From Castellaniella sp047971665 (lineage in GTDB: Bacteria; Pseudomonadota; Gammaproteobacteria; Burkholderiales; Burkholderiaceae_B), in assembly GCF_047971665.1 (NCBI RefSeq), contig NZ_JBKEAA010000024.1, forward strand, positions 1 to 23,957: a DNA stretch of 23,957 nt. Reading direction: 5' to 3'. Within the stretch, counting starts at the first letter, position 1, and every line of letters starts with the position of its first letter. Positions 6,973-15,735 of the stretch are shown here, one piece after another. The translations under genes were made by a program, and so were the position numbers. The notes beneath the pieces are model-generated. The model was given only the letters and a program-made list of their open reading frames with translations, ran no database searches and was not told the origin of the DNA.

Positions 6973-7677
6973 TCAGGCCTTGACGCCGAGATAGCGCTCG
7001 ATGATCTCACTGTTCTCATGCAGGTCCTTGGGCGTCCCCTCATACACCACATGGCCGTTGTTGACGATGTAGGCGCGGTCGGCCAGCGACAGCGCGGCAC
7101 GCACGTTCTGTTCCACGATCACGATGGTCTGGCCGGCATCCGCCAGCTGGCGGCACACGGACATCAGGTCGCGCACGATCAGCGGAGCCAGTCCTTCGAA
7201 GGGCTCGTCCAGCAGGATGATGTCCGCATTGCGGATCATCGCGCGCGCGATGGCCAGCATCTGCTGCTCGCCCCCGGACAACTGCTTGCCCCGGTTGCGC
7301 TTGCGTTCGGCCAGGCGCGGAAAGGTCTCGTAGATCTCGTCCAGAGAACGGGCCTTGGGTGCCGTCATGGCCGCCAGTTGCAGGTTTTCCTGAACGGAAA
7401 TCGAGCCGAACACGCGGCGTTCCTCGGGCACCAGCTGGATGCCCAGGCCGGCCCGGCCATACGGCGGCAGATGCTGGATCTCGACCCCCCGATGGCGGAT
7501 CGCACCGGACTTGACCTCAACCATGCCCATCAAGGATTTCATGGTGGTGCTCTTGCCCGCCCCGTTGCGGCCCAGCAGGGCCACCACCTCGTGTTCCTCG
7601 ATCCGCATCGAGACGTCGAAGAGGATGTGCGAATCACCGTAATAGCTGTTGATCTTGTCGACTTCAAGCAGACTCAT
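6973..7677 (-). CDS. livF: branched-chain amino acid-type ABC transporter ATPase (LivF)
   Basis: This 234-residue ATP-binding subunit belongs to the hydrophobic amino acid uptake (HAAT) family. Walker A is GRNGAGKS (36-43), the signature LSGGEQQ (133-139) and Walker B IILLDEP (153-159). With the LivG half of the preceding protein it would form the nucleotide-binding dimer powering import. The start at 7677 has a good GGAGGG site and lies inside the end of the livM-livG frame (14-nt overlap), indicating translational coupling. It is the last gene of the operon, followed by a clear intrinsic terminator. The LivF subfamily assignment is firm; the transported substrate (branched-chain amino acid, amide, urea or another small polar compound) cannot be read from this subunit. 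Confidence 0.93.
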   Translation of the reverse strand: MSLLEVDKINSYYGDSHILFDVSMRIEEHEVVALLGRNGAGKSTTMKSLMGMVEVKSGAIRHRGVEIQHLPPYGRAGLGIQLVPEERRVFGSISVQENLQLAAMTAPKARSLDEIYETFPRLAERKRNRGKQLSGGEQQMLAIARAMIRNADIILLDEPFEGLAPLIVRDLMSVCRQLADAGQTIVIVEQNVRAALSLADRAYIVNNGHVVYEGTPKDLHENSEIIERYLGVKA

Positions 7678-9550
7678 CGTCCATCCCTCCAAGGTAGGCT
7701 GCCTGAACCGACGGATCCGTGCGGATCTCGTCCGGCGTGCCTTCGGCCAGCTTGCGGCCTTCGTACAGTACCGTAATGCGCTCGGCGAGTTCGAACATGG
7801 CATCCATATCGTGCTCGACGATCACCATGCTGCGGCCCTCGCGGATCGACTTGAGCAGCGACACTACCAGAACGCGCTCCTCGGGGCCGAGGCCGGCCAG
7901 TGGTTCGTCGAACAGCAGCACGTTGGCCCCCGTCGCCAGCGCCAGGCCGATTTCCAGACGCCGCTTTTCACCGTAGGACATCTCCGAGACCTGGGTATCG
8001 GCATGATGGCTGAGGTCCACCAGCGCGATGGCCGCATTGACCTGGGAATCCAGGTGATCGGAGTGCAGATTGCTCAGCAGATCGCTGCGATAGCGTCCGC
8101 GCAACCGCGCCAGCACGGGGATCATGATGTTCTGCCGCACGGTCAGGTGCTCGAACAGCTGGTTGATCTGATAACTCTTGCTCATGCCCAGCTGGCAGAC
8201 CGAGGTCACCCCGATGCCGGTGATTTCCCGGCCACGGAAGAAGACCTTGCCCGTCGTCGTCGGCAACTCACCCGCCAGCATGGCAAAGAAAGTCGATTTG
8301 CCTGCGCCATTGGGGCCGATGACGCCGTGGAGTTCGCCTTCGCGCAAGGTGAAGTCGATGTCCGAATTGGCCTTCAGGCCGCCGTAGTGCTTGCTGACGC
8401 CCCTGGCCTCCAGCACGGGTGCGCCTGTGCGGGTCGTGGACAGCGGCGGCACGATATCCAGCGCCCCGGCCACGCGCGTGCTGGCACCCTCATCGAGGTC
8501 CGCCGGCAATTGTTTGCGACGGCTGAAGAGACTGATCAGCGCGCCCGCCACTCCGTGACGGAAGACCGTCACCAGAACGACGAAGACAATGCCCAGGATC
8601 AGTTTCCAGTAGGGTCCCAGATTGCCGACCTGCTGCAGGCCATCGTACAGATAGAGCCAGATGGTGGCCCCCAGCAGCGGCCCCAGCAACGTCCCGGCGC
8701 CGCCCATGACGGTCTGGATGACCAGTTCCGCCGAGGTGTCCAGCGCGAACGCATCGGGCGGCATGTACGACTGGAACAGACCCAGCAGGCCGCCCGCCAG
8801 GCCGCCGTAGGCGGCGGCAACCACAAAGACGACCAGCTTGTAGGACTGGATCGCATGCCCCAGCGCCGTGGCGCGCTTGGGATTTCCCCGGATGGCCTTG
8901 AGCACGGCGCCGAAGGGCGAGCGCACGATGCGTCGGGCGATCAGGTAGCCCACGAAGAAGATCACCGCCACGAACCAGTACATCGGCCATCCGCTGGAGA
9001 TGTGGATGTTGATGAAGCCCAGGGACAGCTCCGGCGGCGGCACCCCGGCGATACCGTTCTCCCCGCCGGTGTACTCTTTGAACGAGGAGTTCTCCAGGAA
9101 ATAGAACATCTCGCCGAAGGCCAGCGTGCTCATGGCAAAGTAGATGCCGGTGCGCCGCAGCGTCAGATAGCCGATGACCAGCCCCGCCACGGCCGCCACG
9201 ACCGTGCCGATCAACAGCGCCAGCAGCATGTTGGGCACCACGCCGTCGGTCAGCAGATACGCTGTAACGAACCCGCCGGTCCCGTAGAACGCGGCCTGTC
9301 CGAAGGACAGCAGGCCGGTGTAGCCGAACAGCAGATCGAAGCCCAGGCCGAACAGGCCCCAGATCAGAATGCGGGTGAGCAGATCCGGGCTCATGCCCAG
9401 TATCGGCAGAATGAAGGGGGCCGCCAGCAGGCCCAGCCCCACCAGCATTTCCGGAAGCTGTCTGCGCATGGCGCCTCCCGTGTTGCGCGCAGCCGGTTGC
9501 TGCGCCGTGTTCCCGGAGTCGGTCGTCGTTGTCGATTGAGCCGGATTCAT
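7664..9550 (-). CDS. fused ABC transporter permease-ATPase (LivM-LivG)
   Basis: This 628-residue protein joins two subunits that are separate in E. coli. Residues about 30-345 are a LivM-type permease with multiple hydrophobic segments and the GLFGLGFDLLFGYTGLLSFG region typical of the family. A linker of about 35 residues follows. Residues about 378-625 form a LivG-type ATPase with Walker A GPNGAGKS (412-419), a variant signature MSYGEK (524-529) and Walker B VLLFDEP (544-550). The first 28 residues are polar, Ser/Thr/Gln-rich and unlike the permease core. The start has a good AGGAGG site and overlaps the livH stop by 4 nt (ATGA). Fusions of this kind occur in several proteobacterial HAAT transporters. 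The reading frame is continuous through the junction, with no sign of a frameshift artefact. Confidence 0.93.
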   Translation of the reverse strand: MNPAQSTTTTDSGNTAQQPAARNTGGAMRRQLPEMLVGLGLLAAPFILPILGMSPDLLTRILIWGLFGLGFDLLFGYTGLLSFGQAAFYGTGGFVTAYLLTDGVVPNMLLALLIGTVVAAVAGLVIGYLTLRRTGIYFAMSTLAFGEMFYFLENSSFKEYTGGENGIAGVPPPELSLGFINIHISSGWPMYWFVAVIFFVGYLIARRIVRSPFGAVLKAIRGNPKRATALGHAIQSYKLVVFVVAAAYGGLAGGLLGLFQSYMPPDAFALDTSAELVIQTVMGGAGTLLGPLLGATIWLYLYDGLQQVGNLGPYWKLILGIVFVVLVTVFRHGVAGALISLFSRRKQLPADLDEGASTRVAGALDIVPPLSTTRTGAPVLEARGVSKHYGGLKANSDIDFTLREGELHGVIGPNGAGKSTFFAMLAGELPTTTGKVFFRGREITGIGVTSVCQLGMSKSYQINQLFEHLTVRQNIMIPVLARLRGRYRSDLLSNLHSDHLDSQVNAAIALVDLSHHADTQVSEMSYGEKRRLEIGLALATGANVLLFDEPLAGLGPEERVLVVSLLKSIREGRSMVIVEHDMDAMFELAERITVLYEGRKLAEGTPDEIRTDPSVQAAYLGGMDDESA

Positions 9551-10422
9551 TCCCGTCCCTCCTGCCCCATGAGGCCCTGCGGGCGGAAGATCAGCACCAG
9601 CGCCATGGCGATGAAGAGCATGACGTCGGCATATTGCGGATTGATCATCGCAGTCAGGCTGAGAATTTCACCGGCGATGATTCCGCCGACGATGGCGCCC
9701 GGAAACGAGCCGACCCCGCCGATCACCACCACGACAAAGGAATCCACCAGGTAGCGGAACCCCATGTCCGGCGTGAGCGCGACGATCGGTGAATTGATCA
9801 CCCCCGCAAAACCCGCCGCCATCGCGCCGAGGCCGAACACGAGCAGGAAAGTGCGCTTGACGTTGATGCCCAGCGCATTGACCATCTGGGCATCCTCGAT
9901 CCCGGCCCGCACGATCAGCCCCAGGCTGGTGCGATACAGCACGAAATACAGCAGCAACAGTGTCGCGGCGGCAATGCCCAGGGTTTCCAGGCGGTACAGC
10001 GGATAGATCAGGGACCCCAGGCGGGCGATGCCCTGGCCCCACTCGGGCGGGGTGACCGACAGGCTGACGCCACCGTACAGGCCGCGAATGACCTCGACCA
10101 GAATGATGCTGATGCCGAAAGTGACCAGAATCTGATCCTCGGGCGGCCGGTCGTAATACTTGCGCATCAGGCCGCGTTCCATGACCAGCCCGCAGGCCAG
10201 CGCGACGGCCGAGCCGCCCGCGACCGCCAGCACGAAAGAATCCGTCAGGCCATAGACCGTATAGCCCGCGTACCCGCCGACGACGAACAGCGCTCCGTGG
10301 GCGAAATTGATGACACCGAGCGTACCGTAGATGATCGTCAGGCCGGTACTGATGAGCGCCAGCAACAGACCCATGGACAGCCCGTTGAACAGCTGCGATA
10401 GAAACAAAGACATGCTCGGCAT
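9547..10422 (-). CDS. livH: branched-chain amino acid-type ABC transporter permease (LivH)
   Basis: This 291-residue inner-membrane permease is largely hydrophobic and pairs with the LivM half of the downstream fusion to form the import channel. It shows the LivH N-terminal signature QLFNGLSMGLLLALISTGL and the INFAHGALFVVGGY segment. The later SFVVVVIGGVGSFPGAIVGG stretch contains the ATPase-coupling region. Two in-frame ATGs are possible. The first (10422) is preferred because GGGAGG lies about 7 nt upstream; it is too far from the second. The gene ends in a 4-nt overlap with the next, so translation is coupled. It follows the binding-protein gene after 78 bp that contain a strong stem-loop. 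Confidence 0.94.
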   Translation of the reverse strand: MPSMSLFLSQLFNGLSMGLLLALISTGLTIIYGTLGVINFAHGALFVVGGYAGYTVYGLTDSFVLAVAGGSAVALACGLVMERGLMRKYYDRPPEDQILVTFGISIILVEVIRGLYGGVSLSVTPPEWGQGIARLGSLIYPLYRLETLGIAAATLLLLYFVLYRTSLGLIVRAGIEDAQMVNALGINVKRTFLLVFGLGAMAAGFAGVINSPIVALTPDMGFRYLVDSFVVVVIGGVGSFPGAIVGGIIAGEILSLTAMINPQYADVMLFIAMALVLIFRPQGLMGQEGRE

Positions 10423-10453
10423 CGAGTTGCCTCCCGTGAAAGACCTGGAACCC

Positions 10454-10494
10454 GTTTCCGGCCATATCCCCTGCGCGGGGACATGGCCGGAAAC
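10454..10494 (-). other. strong stem-loop between binding-protein gene and livH
   Basis: Twelve base pairs (GTTTCCGGCCAT with ATGGCCGGAAAC), one mismatch, five more pairs (TCCCC with GGGGA) and a 5-nt loop make a very stable hairpin 6 bp after the binding-protein stop. No T-tract follows on the minus strand, so it is not a standard terminator. Its position fits a 3'-end stabiliser or partial-attenuation structure that keeps binding-protein mRNA more abundant than the permease message. Confidence 0.75.
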
Positions 10495-10500
10495 CCGCGC

Positions 10501-11865
10501 TTAGACGTAATCGCCCATCTTGCAGCCCAGCAGGCCGACCTCAGGCAGCACGGACTTGCCGCTGACGACCTGGACGACCTCGAAGAAGTCCTCCGGACTC
10601 TTCATGTCGGCGGGCTTCTTGCCGCGCAGGATCGGGAAATCGACGATCCCCTGGTGATCCTCGGCGCGGAACGTGACCTTGCCCACCGGGCTGTCGCGCA
10701 ACTCGCCAGCCTCCAGGGCCTTGACCACATCGATCGGGTAGAAGCTCTTGGCACGCTCCACCGCGTCGGCCCACAGCACCAGCGCCAGGTAGGCATACAT
10801 GGCCGAATCACGGGGTTTGCTGTTGTACTTTTTCTCGTAGGCCTCGACGAAATCCTTGGCCACCGGATGATCGTCCTGCATGGTCCACCAGAAGCCCTGG
10901 GCAGCATAAACACCCTGCATGACCTCGGCGCCGACTTCCTTTTCCAGGTAGGCGGACATGTAGGGAATGACGATCTTCATCTTGTCGAGCAGACCGAACT
11001 GCTTGGCCTGCTTGATGGCGTTGGCGGCGTCCGCGCCATAGGCCACGACAACCAGCACATCGGCATCGGTGTTGGCGATGTTGATCAGGTAGGAACTGTA
11101 GTCCTTGGCGCCCAGCGGATGGACCTGATTGGTGACCGTCTTCCAGCCTTCCTTCTCGGTGAATTCCTTCATGGACTGCGTGGTCGTATGACCATAGGTG
11201 TAGTCCGGCGTCAGGTAGGCGGCCTTGCGGTCCTTGCCGAGTTCCTTGGCGACCACGGGCGCGATGGCCTTGCAGGCCATGTAGGCGAAATAGCACAGAC
11301 GGAAGCCGTAGCGCTGGCAATCCACGCCAGTCGTTTCGTTGGAACCGGAGATCGCCGTGAAATACGGGGTGTGCTCGCGGTTGCAGACCTTTTGCAGGGC
11401 GATGGCCACCGCGCTGCTGGTGCTGCCGGCGATCATCATGGCCTTGTTGTCATGGATGAACCGGGTCGCCGCCTGCACGCCGGTGTTCGGCTTGGTCTCG
11501 GCATCGGCCGAACCCAGCACCAGCTTCTTGCCCATGATGCCTTTCTTGATGAGCGGAGAGATCTTCTGAACCTGCGGCGCCCCGGCATTGATCTGCTCGG
11601 CGGCCAGTTCGTAGCCGTTTTTCTGCTCGGCACCTTGGGCCGAATACGGACCGGTCAGGTCGACGGTCAGACCGACGAACACAGAGTCGCCTTCGGCGCC
11701 AGCCGGCCAGGCGCCAAGCGGCTTCTTGTCATCGGCCGCCAGCGCAACCCGGGTGGTGCCAGGCAGCAACATGCCGCCGGCCACCCCCGCCGCGCCAGCC
11801 TTGAGCACGGAACGGCGCTTGACCTGCGACTGCATGGCTTGACCCAAAATCTTTTTGTCCTTCAT
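10501..11865 (-). CDS. ABC transporter substrate-binding protein, Tat-exported (LivJ/LivK type)
   Basis: This 454-residue periplasmic protein belongs to the type I binding-protein fold (Peripla_BP_6). The N-terminus carries a twin-arginine motif, KRRSVLK (16-22), then a weakly hydrophobic stretch and a likely cleavage after ALA near residue 43. It is thus probably exported folded through Tat. The mature part starts with the family pattern VFVGLTVDLTGPYSAQG, followed by GYELAAEQINAG. It captures the substrate for LivH and LivM-LivG-LivF encoded just downstream. The start at 11865 has a good AGGAGA site; the open frame extends upstream only through non-conserved sequence. Being first in the operon and followed by a strong hairpin suggests high expression. 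The substrate is unknown: branched-chain amino acids are the default guess, with amides or other small compounds as alternatives. Confidence 0.93.
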   Translation of the reverse strand: MKDKKILGQAMQSQVKRRSVLKAGAAGVAGGMLLPGTTRVALAADDKKPLGAWPAGAEGDSVFVGLTVDLTGPYSAQGAEQKNGYELAAEQINAGAPQVQKISPLIKKGIMGKKLVLGSADAETKPNTGVQAATRFIHDNKAMMIAGSTSSAVAIALQKVCNREHTPYFTAISGSNETTGVDCQRYGFRLCYFAYMACKAIAPVVAKELGKDRKAAYLTPDYTYGHTTTQSMKEFTEKEGWKTVTNQVHPLGAKDYSSYLINIANTDADVLVVVAYGADAANAIKQAKQFGLLDKMKIVIPYMSAYLEKEVGAEVMQGVYAAQGFWWTMQDDHPVAKDFVEAYEKKYNSKPRDSAMYAYLALVLWADAVERAKSFYPIDVVKALEAGELRDSPVGKVTFRAEDHQGIVDFPILRGKKPADMKSPEDFFEVVQVVSGKSVLPEVGLLGCKMGDYV

Positions 11866-12044
11866 CAGTTTGTCTCCTGTCGAGTGGCCCCGGGCACCGG
11901 ATGCGCCCGGCTGAAACACATAAGTCCAGCAAAAACCCCGCGATTTATTTTTGTATGGCACAGCTTTGTTTTGATCTCTGCAGAAAATCCAAAACCCGCA
12001 TTGCAAAGCCCAGGATTTCCGCGTGTCGCTATTAGTAAGATTTG

Positions 12045-12082
12045 AAACTTACGCAAAACTTACGCTCTTGAAAGCCTTTCAA
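12045..12082. promoter_or_regulatory. operator-like cluster: tandem direct repeat plus palindrome
   Basis: AAACTTACGC occurs twice without mismatch at 12045-12054 and 12056-12065, an 11-bp period that places both copies on the same DNA face. Two bases further on, TTGAAA-GCC-TTTCAA (12068-12082) is a perfect 6-3-6 palindrome. The cluster lies about 180-220 bp upstream of the binding-protein start and next to the weak promoter candidate. This looks like binding sites for one or two regulators of the importer operon; the regulator is not identifiable from the window. Confidence 0.5.
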
Positions 12083-12265
12083 CCACACACGGAAAGAGAG
12101 ACACGCAGGGCTTATTCAGGGCAACTGGAATGCATCACCATCTTGTTGATTTCTATAGTCAATTTATTTTCAATCAAAATGGCGCAATGCAATAAAATAA
12201 GGGTTTGTCCTTAAGGGAAAACCGCAGCTATGGCATACCCTTAATATTGCGACGCAGCATAAAGG

Positions 12266-12287
12266 AACAGGACCCAGCCGCCCTGTT
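12266..12287 (-). terminator. weak terminator candidate after the HIT gene
   Basis: On the minus strand AACAGG and CCTGTT pair (6 bp, 10-nt loop) and are followed by CCTTTATG, a poor T-tract. It lies about 37 bp after the HIT-gene stop, in the right place to end that transcript. The short stem makes the call tentative. Confidence 0.35.
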
Positions 12288-12323
12288 ATTTCAAATCTAA
12301 AATACTGGTTTGATAATTGAAAT

Positions 12324-12728
12324 TCAATCCAGCCGGATACGCGCCGCATATTCACGCAATACATCGATGCCCGGATGTCTGGCAGGCCAGACCAGGCCGA
12401 CGCCGTCGTTTTCGTGACGCGGCAACACATGGATATGGGCATGCGGCACCGTCTGCCACCCCGCCGGGCGGTTGGCCTGCAACAAGGTCATGCCTGCGGG
12501 CCGAAAAGCCGCCTGGACAGCGCGCGCCACACGATGCGCCAGCCGCATCAGATCGGCGGCCAGATCCTCGTCCATGTCAAGCAAGGTGGGATAGGGTTCG
12601 CAGGGCGCGACCAGGACATGTCCCGGATTCAGCTGCCCGGCATCCATGAAGGCAAAGACGCGGTGATCGCGATAGACCATGGCCGCCGGGAGCTCGCCGG
12701 CCAGAATGCGGGTGAAGACGGTTTCCAT
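12324..12728 (-). CDS. HIT-family protein (histidine triad nucleotide hydrolase)
   Basis: This is a 134-residue cytoplasmic protein of the HIT superfamily, which hydrolyses or transfers nucleotidyl groups from substrates such as dinucleoside polyphosphates or AMP-lysine-like adducts. The triad HAHIH is at residues 96-100, with His98 the expected nucleotidylated nucleophile, followed by VLPR. The N-terminal half has the conserved FTRILAGELPA and FAFMDAGQLNPGHVLV segments. The start at 12728 is preferred on family length; GGAGG lies about 11 nt upstream, and the longer open frame (to 12791) adds unconserved residues. It is 79 bp downstream of dppF, with a stem-loop between them, so it could be read through from the dpp operon or have its own promoter. 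The natural substrate is unknown. Confidence 0.9.
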   Translation of the reverse strand: METVFTRILAGELPAAMVYRDHRVFAFMDAGQLNPGHVLVAPCEPYPTLLDMDEDLAADLMRLAHRVARAVQAAFRPAGMTLLQANRPAGWQTVPHAHIHVLPRHENDGVGLVWPARHPGIDVLREYAARIRLD

Positions 12729-12756
12729 CAAAGCAGTGCCCTCCGGAAAGGTCCAT

Positions 12757-12781
12757 GGCCGGATCGACATCCGGTCCGGCC
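12757..12781 (-). terminator. stem-loop after dppF, possible dpp operon terminator
   Basis: GGCCGGA pairs with TCCGGCC (7 bp, 11-nt loop), and an alternative CCGGAT-N4-ATCCGG pairing lies inside. It begins 26 bp after the dppF stop. The downstream bases ATGGACCTTTCC are not a proper T-tract, so termination may be partial or rho-dependent. Confidence 0.4.
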
Positions 12782-12807
12782 ACGGTAGCACATCCCGCCG
12801 GATGGGC

Positions 12808-13832
<1,025 letters not shown>

Positions 13833-13836
<4 letters not shown>

Positions 13837-14828
13837 GCGGGAATCTCCTGTGCGGCATGCGTCGGCCTGCCGGCATCGTCCAGCGGGGTACGGCATTTGA
13901 CCTGCCGGCCTGGCGGGCCGGCAAGCGCCGGCTCGCGAGCGCGACAGGCATCGGTGGCATAGGCACAGCGCGGACTGAGCAGACAGCCCTGCGGCCGGTC
14001 GTAACGCCCCGGCACCACCCCCGGCAACGAGACCAGCCGCTCGGCGCCCTGGGAAAACTCGGGCAGCGCCTTGAGCAACGCCTGCGTATAGGGATGCCGC
14101 GGGTGGCGGAAAATCTCCGCCGCGGGGCCCGACTCCACCAGCTGACCGGCATACATCACCATGATGCGATCGGCGGCTTCGGACACCAGCGCCAGATCGT
14201 GCGTGATCAGCACCAGCCCCAGGCCCTCGCTGCGCTGGAGCGACAACAACAGATCCATGATCTGGGCCTGGATGGTCACATCCAGCGCCGTCGTGGGCTC
14301 GTCGGCGATCAGCAGGCGCGGTTTACAGGCAATGGCCATGGCAATCATGACGCGCTGGCTCATGCCGCCCGACAACTGATGCGGATAGGCCCGCAACCGC
14401 GACTCGGGGTCGGGGATGCCGACCTGATCGAGCAGCTCGATCACCCGGGAACGCAGCGCGCGCCGCGACCCGCCACCGTGGGCGCGCAGGGCCTCGGCAA
14501 TCTGGTATTCCACCGTATAACAGGGATTCAGGCTGGTCATCGGGTCCTGGAAGATCATCGAGACTTCCGATCCGATCAGCGAACGGCGCTGCCTTTCCGG
14601 CATGCGCAGCAGATCCTTGCCGTCAAAGCGCAAGGCGTCGGCGTGCACCCGGCCGGGAAAGTCGATCAGACCCATCAGCGCCAGGGAACTGACGGATTTC
14701 CCCGACCCGGACTCTCCCACCAGACCGACGACTTCGCCAGCCTCGACGTGGTAGCTGATGCGGTCCACCGCCTTGAAGGGCGCGGCCTCATCGCCAAAAT
14801 GCACGGACAGATTCTGGATTTCAAGCAT
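13833..14828 (-). CDS. dppD: dipeptide ABC transporter ATPase (DppD)
   Basis: This 331-residue ATPase forms a heterodimer with DppF to power peptide import. Walker A is GESGSGKS (38-45), the Q-loop MIFQDPMTSLNP (90-101), the signature LSGGM (151-155) and Walker B LLIADEP (171-177). Near the C-terminus GCLLSPRCAYATDAC plus a further Cys in KC form a four-cysteine pattern typical of this ATPase subfamily. The start at 14828 has an AGAGG site and lies 12 bp after the dppC stop. Order and spacing match a standard dpp operon. The DppD versus OppD distinction rests on operon type (a DppA-like binding protein is present) and on sequence feel rather than on one diagnostic residue. Confidence 0.95.
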
Positions 14829-14840
14829 GGTCCGTCCTCT

Positions 14841-15734
14841 CTACACTTTCAGACGCGGATCGAGCGCGTCGCGCAGACCGTCACCGGTCAGATTGAAGGC
14901 CAGCACGGCCAGCAGGATGGCCAGGCCCGGGAAGGTCACGACCCACCAGGCGCTTTGCGCAAACTGCAGCACGTTGGCCAGCATGGTGCCCCATTCCGGG
15001 GTCGGCGGCTGCGCCCCCATCCCCAGGAAGCCGAGCGCGGCCATGTCCAGAATGGCATTGGAAAAACCCAGGGAAGCCTGCACGATGAGCGGCGCCAGGC
15101 AGTTGGGCAGAATGTTGACGAACATCTGCCGCCAGGCCCCCGCGCCCACGACGCGCGAGGCGATCACGTAATCACAGGTCATTTCGCGCAGCACTGCGGC
15201 GCGTGTCAGACGGACGTAGTGCGGCAAGGCAACGAAACTGAGGGCCAGGGACGCATTGACGATCGACGGGCCGAAGATCGCCACCAGCACCAGCGCCAGC
15301 AGCAGGCTGGGCAGTGCCAGCATGATGTCGACCAGCCGCATGATGACGATGTCGACGATCCCGCCCGCATAGCCCGCGATGACACCGAAGAAAATGCCCA
15401 GCACGAGCGACAGGCTGACCACCAGGAAGCCCACCAGCAGCGACAGGCGCGCGCCATGGATCAGCCGCGACAGGATGTCGCGGCCCACATCGTCGGTGCC
15501 CAGGATGAATCGCCAGGAGCCGCCATCGAGCCAGGCGGGCGGCTGCAACAGGGCATCGCGATACTGCACGGACGGATCGTGCGGCGCGATCAGGCCCGCG
15601 AAGATCGCAATCAACAGCATGGCCGCGATGTAATACAGGCCGATGAGCGCCCCGCGGTTGCGGCTGAAGTCCTGCCAGAAGGATTTGAACGGCCCCGGGG
15701 GCGCCGGGGTGGTCACGGTTGCGGTCGTGGACAT
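14841..15734 (-). CDS. dppC: dipeptide ABC transporter permease (DppC)
   Basis: This 297-residue inner-membrane permease is the partner of DppB. The N-terminal FWQDFSRNRGALIGLYYIAAMLLIAIFAG segment (first membrane span) and HILGTDDVGRD-like FILGTDDVGRDILSRLIHGAR are hallmarks of DppC/OppC proteins. The coupling loop near GAGAWRQMFVNILPN contacts the ATPases. The ATG at 15734 follows a strong GGGGGAGG site and is one base from the dppB stop region, so it is preferred over the longer open frame beginning at 15797, which would overlap dppB. The first 18 residues are Thr/Ala/Pro-rich and cytoplasmic. Confidence 0.95.
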   Translation of the reverse strand: MSTTATVTTPAPPGPFKSFWQDFSRNRGALIGLYYIAAMLLIAIFAGLIAPHDPSVQYRDALLQPPAWLDGGSWRFILGTDDVGRDILSRLIHGARLSLLVGFLVVSLSLVLGIFFGVIAGYAGGIVDIVIMRLVDIMLALPSLLLALVLVAIFGPSIVNASLALSFVALPHYVRLTRAAVLREMTCDYVIASRVVGAGAWRQMFVNILPNCLAPLIVQASLGFSNAILDMAALGFLGMGAQPPTPEWGTMLANVLQFAQSAWWVVTFPGLAILLAVLAFNLTGDGLRDALDPRLKV

Positions 15735-15735
15735 G

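Larger units (their letters stand above)
11866..12323. other. 458-bp gene-free regulatory stretch before the liv-type operon
   Basis: I find no credible gene here. The segment is much more AT-rich than its neighbours and lies between the liv-type operon start and the HIT gene 3' end. It holds a CCGGGC/GCCCGG hairpin near 11890-11910 in the operon leader, a repeat cluster at 12045-12082, a TTAAGGG (12211-12217)/CCCTTAA (12238-12244) inverted repeat, and a weak HIT terminator at 12266-12287. Promoter hexamers for the operon are not obvious. The best candidate is TTGCGT-16-TAATAG on the minus strand, which begins within the direct repeats. Confidence 0.6.

Noticed and set aside
7649..9754. A 701-codon open frame on the plus strand, antisense to the livM-livG fusion
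   Set aside because: It lies wholly antisense to genes with clear ABC transporter motifs. Its product is rich in His, Gln, Arg and Asp with no domain, typical of shadow frames in GC-rich DNA.
11956..11971. Possible sigma-54 promoter TGGCAC-N5-TGTT on the plus strand before the liv-type operon
   Set aside because: The -12 element lacks the GC dinucleotide at the required spacing, and it points away from the operon with no gene ahead.
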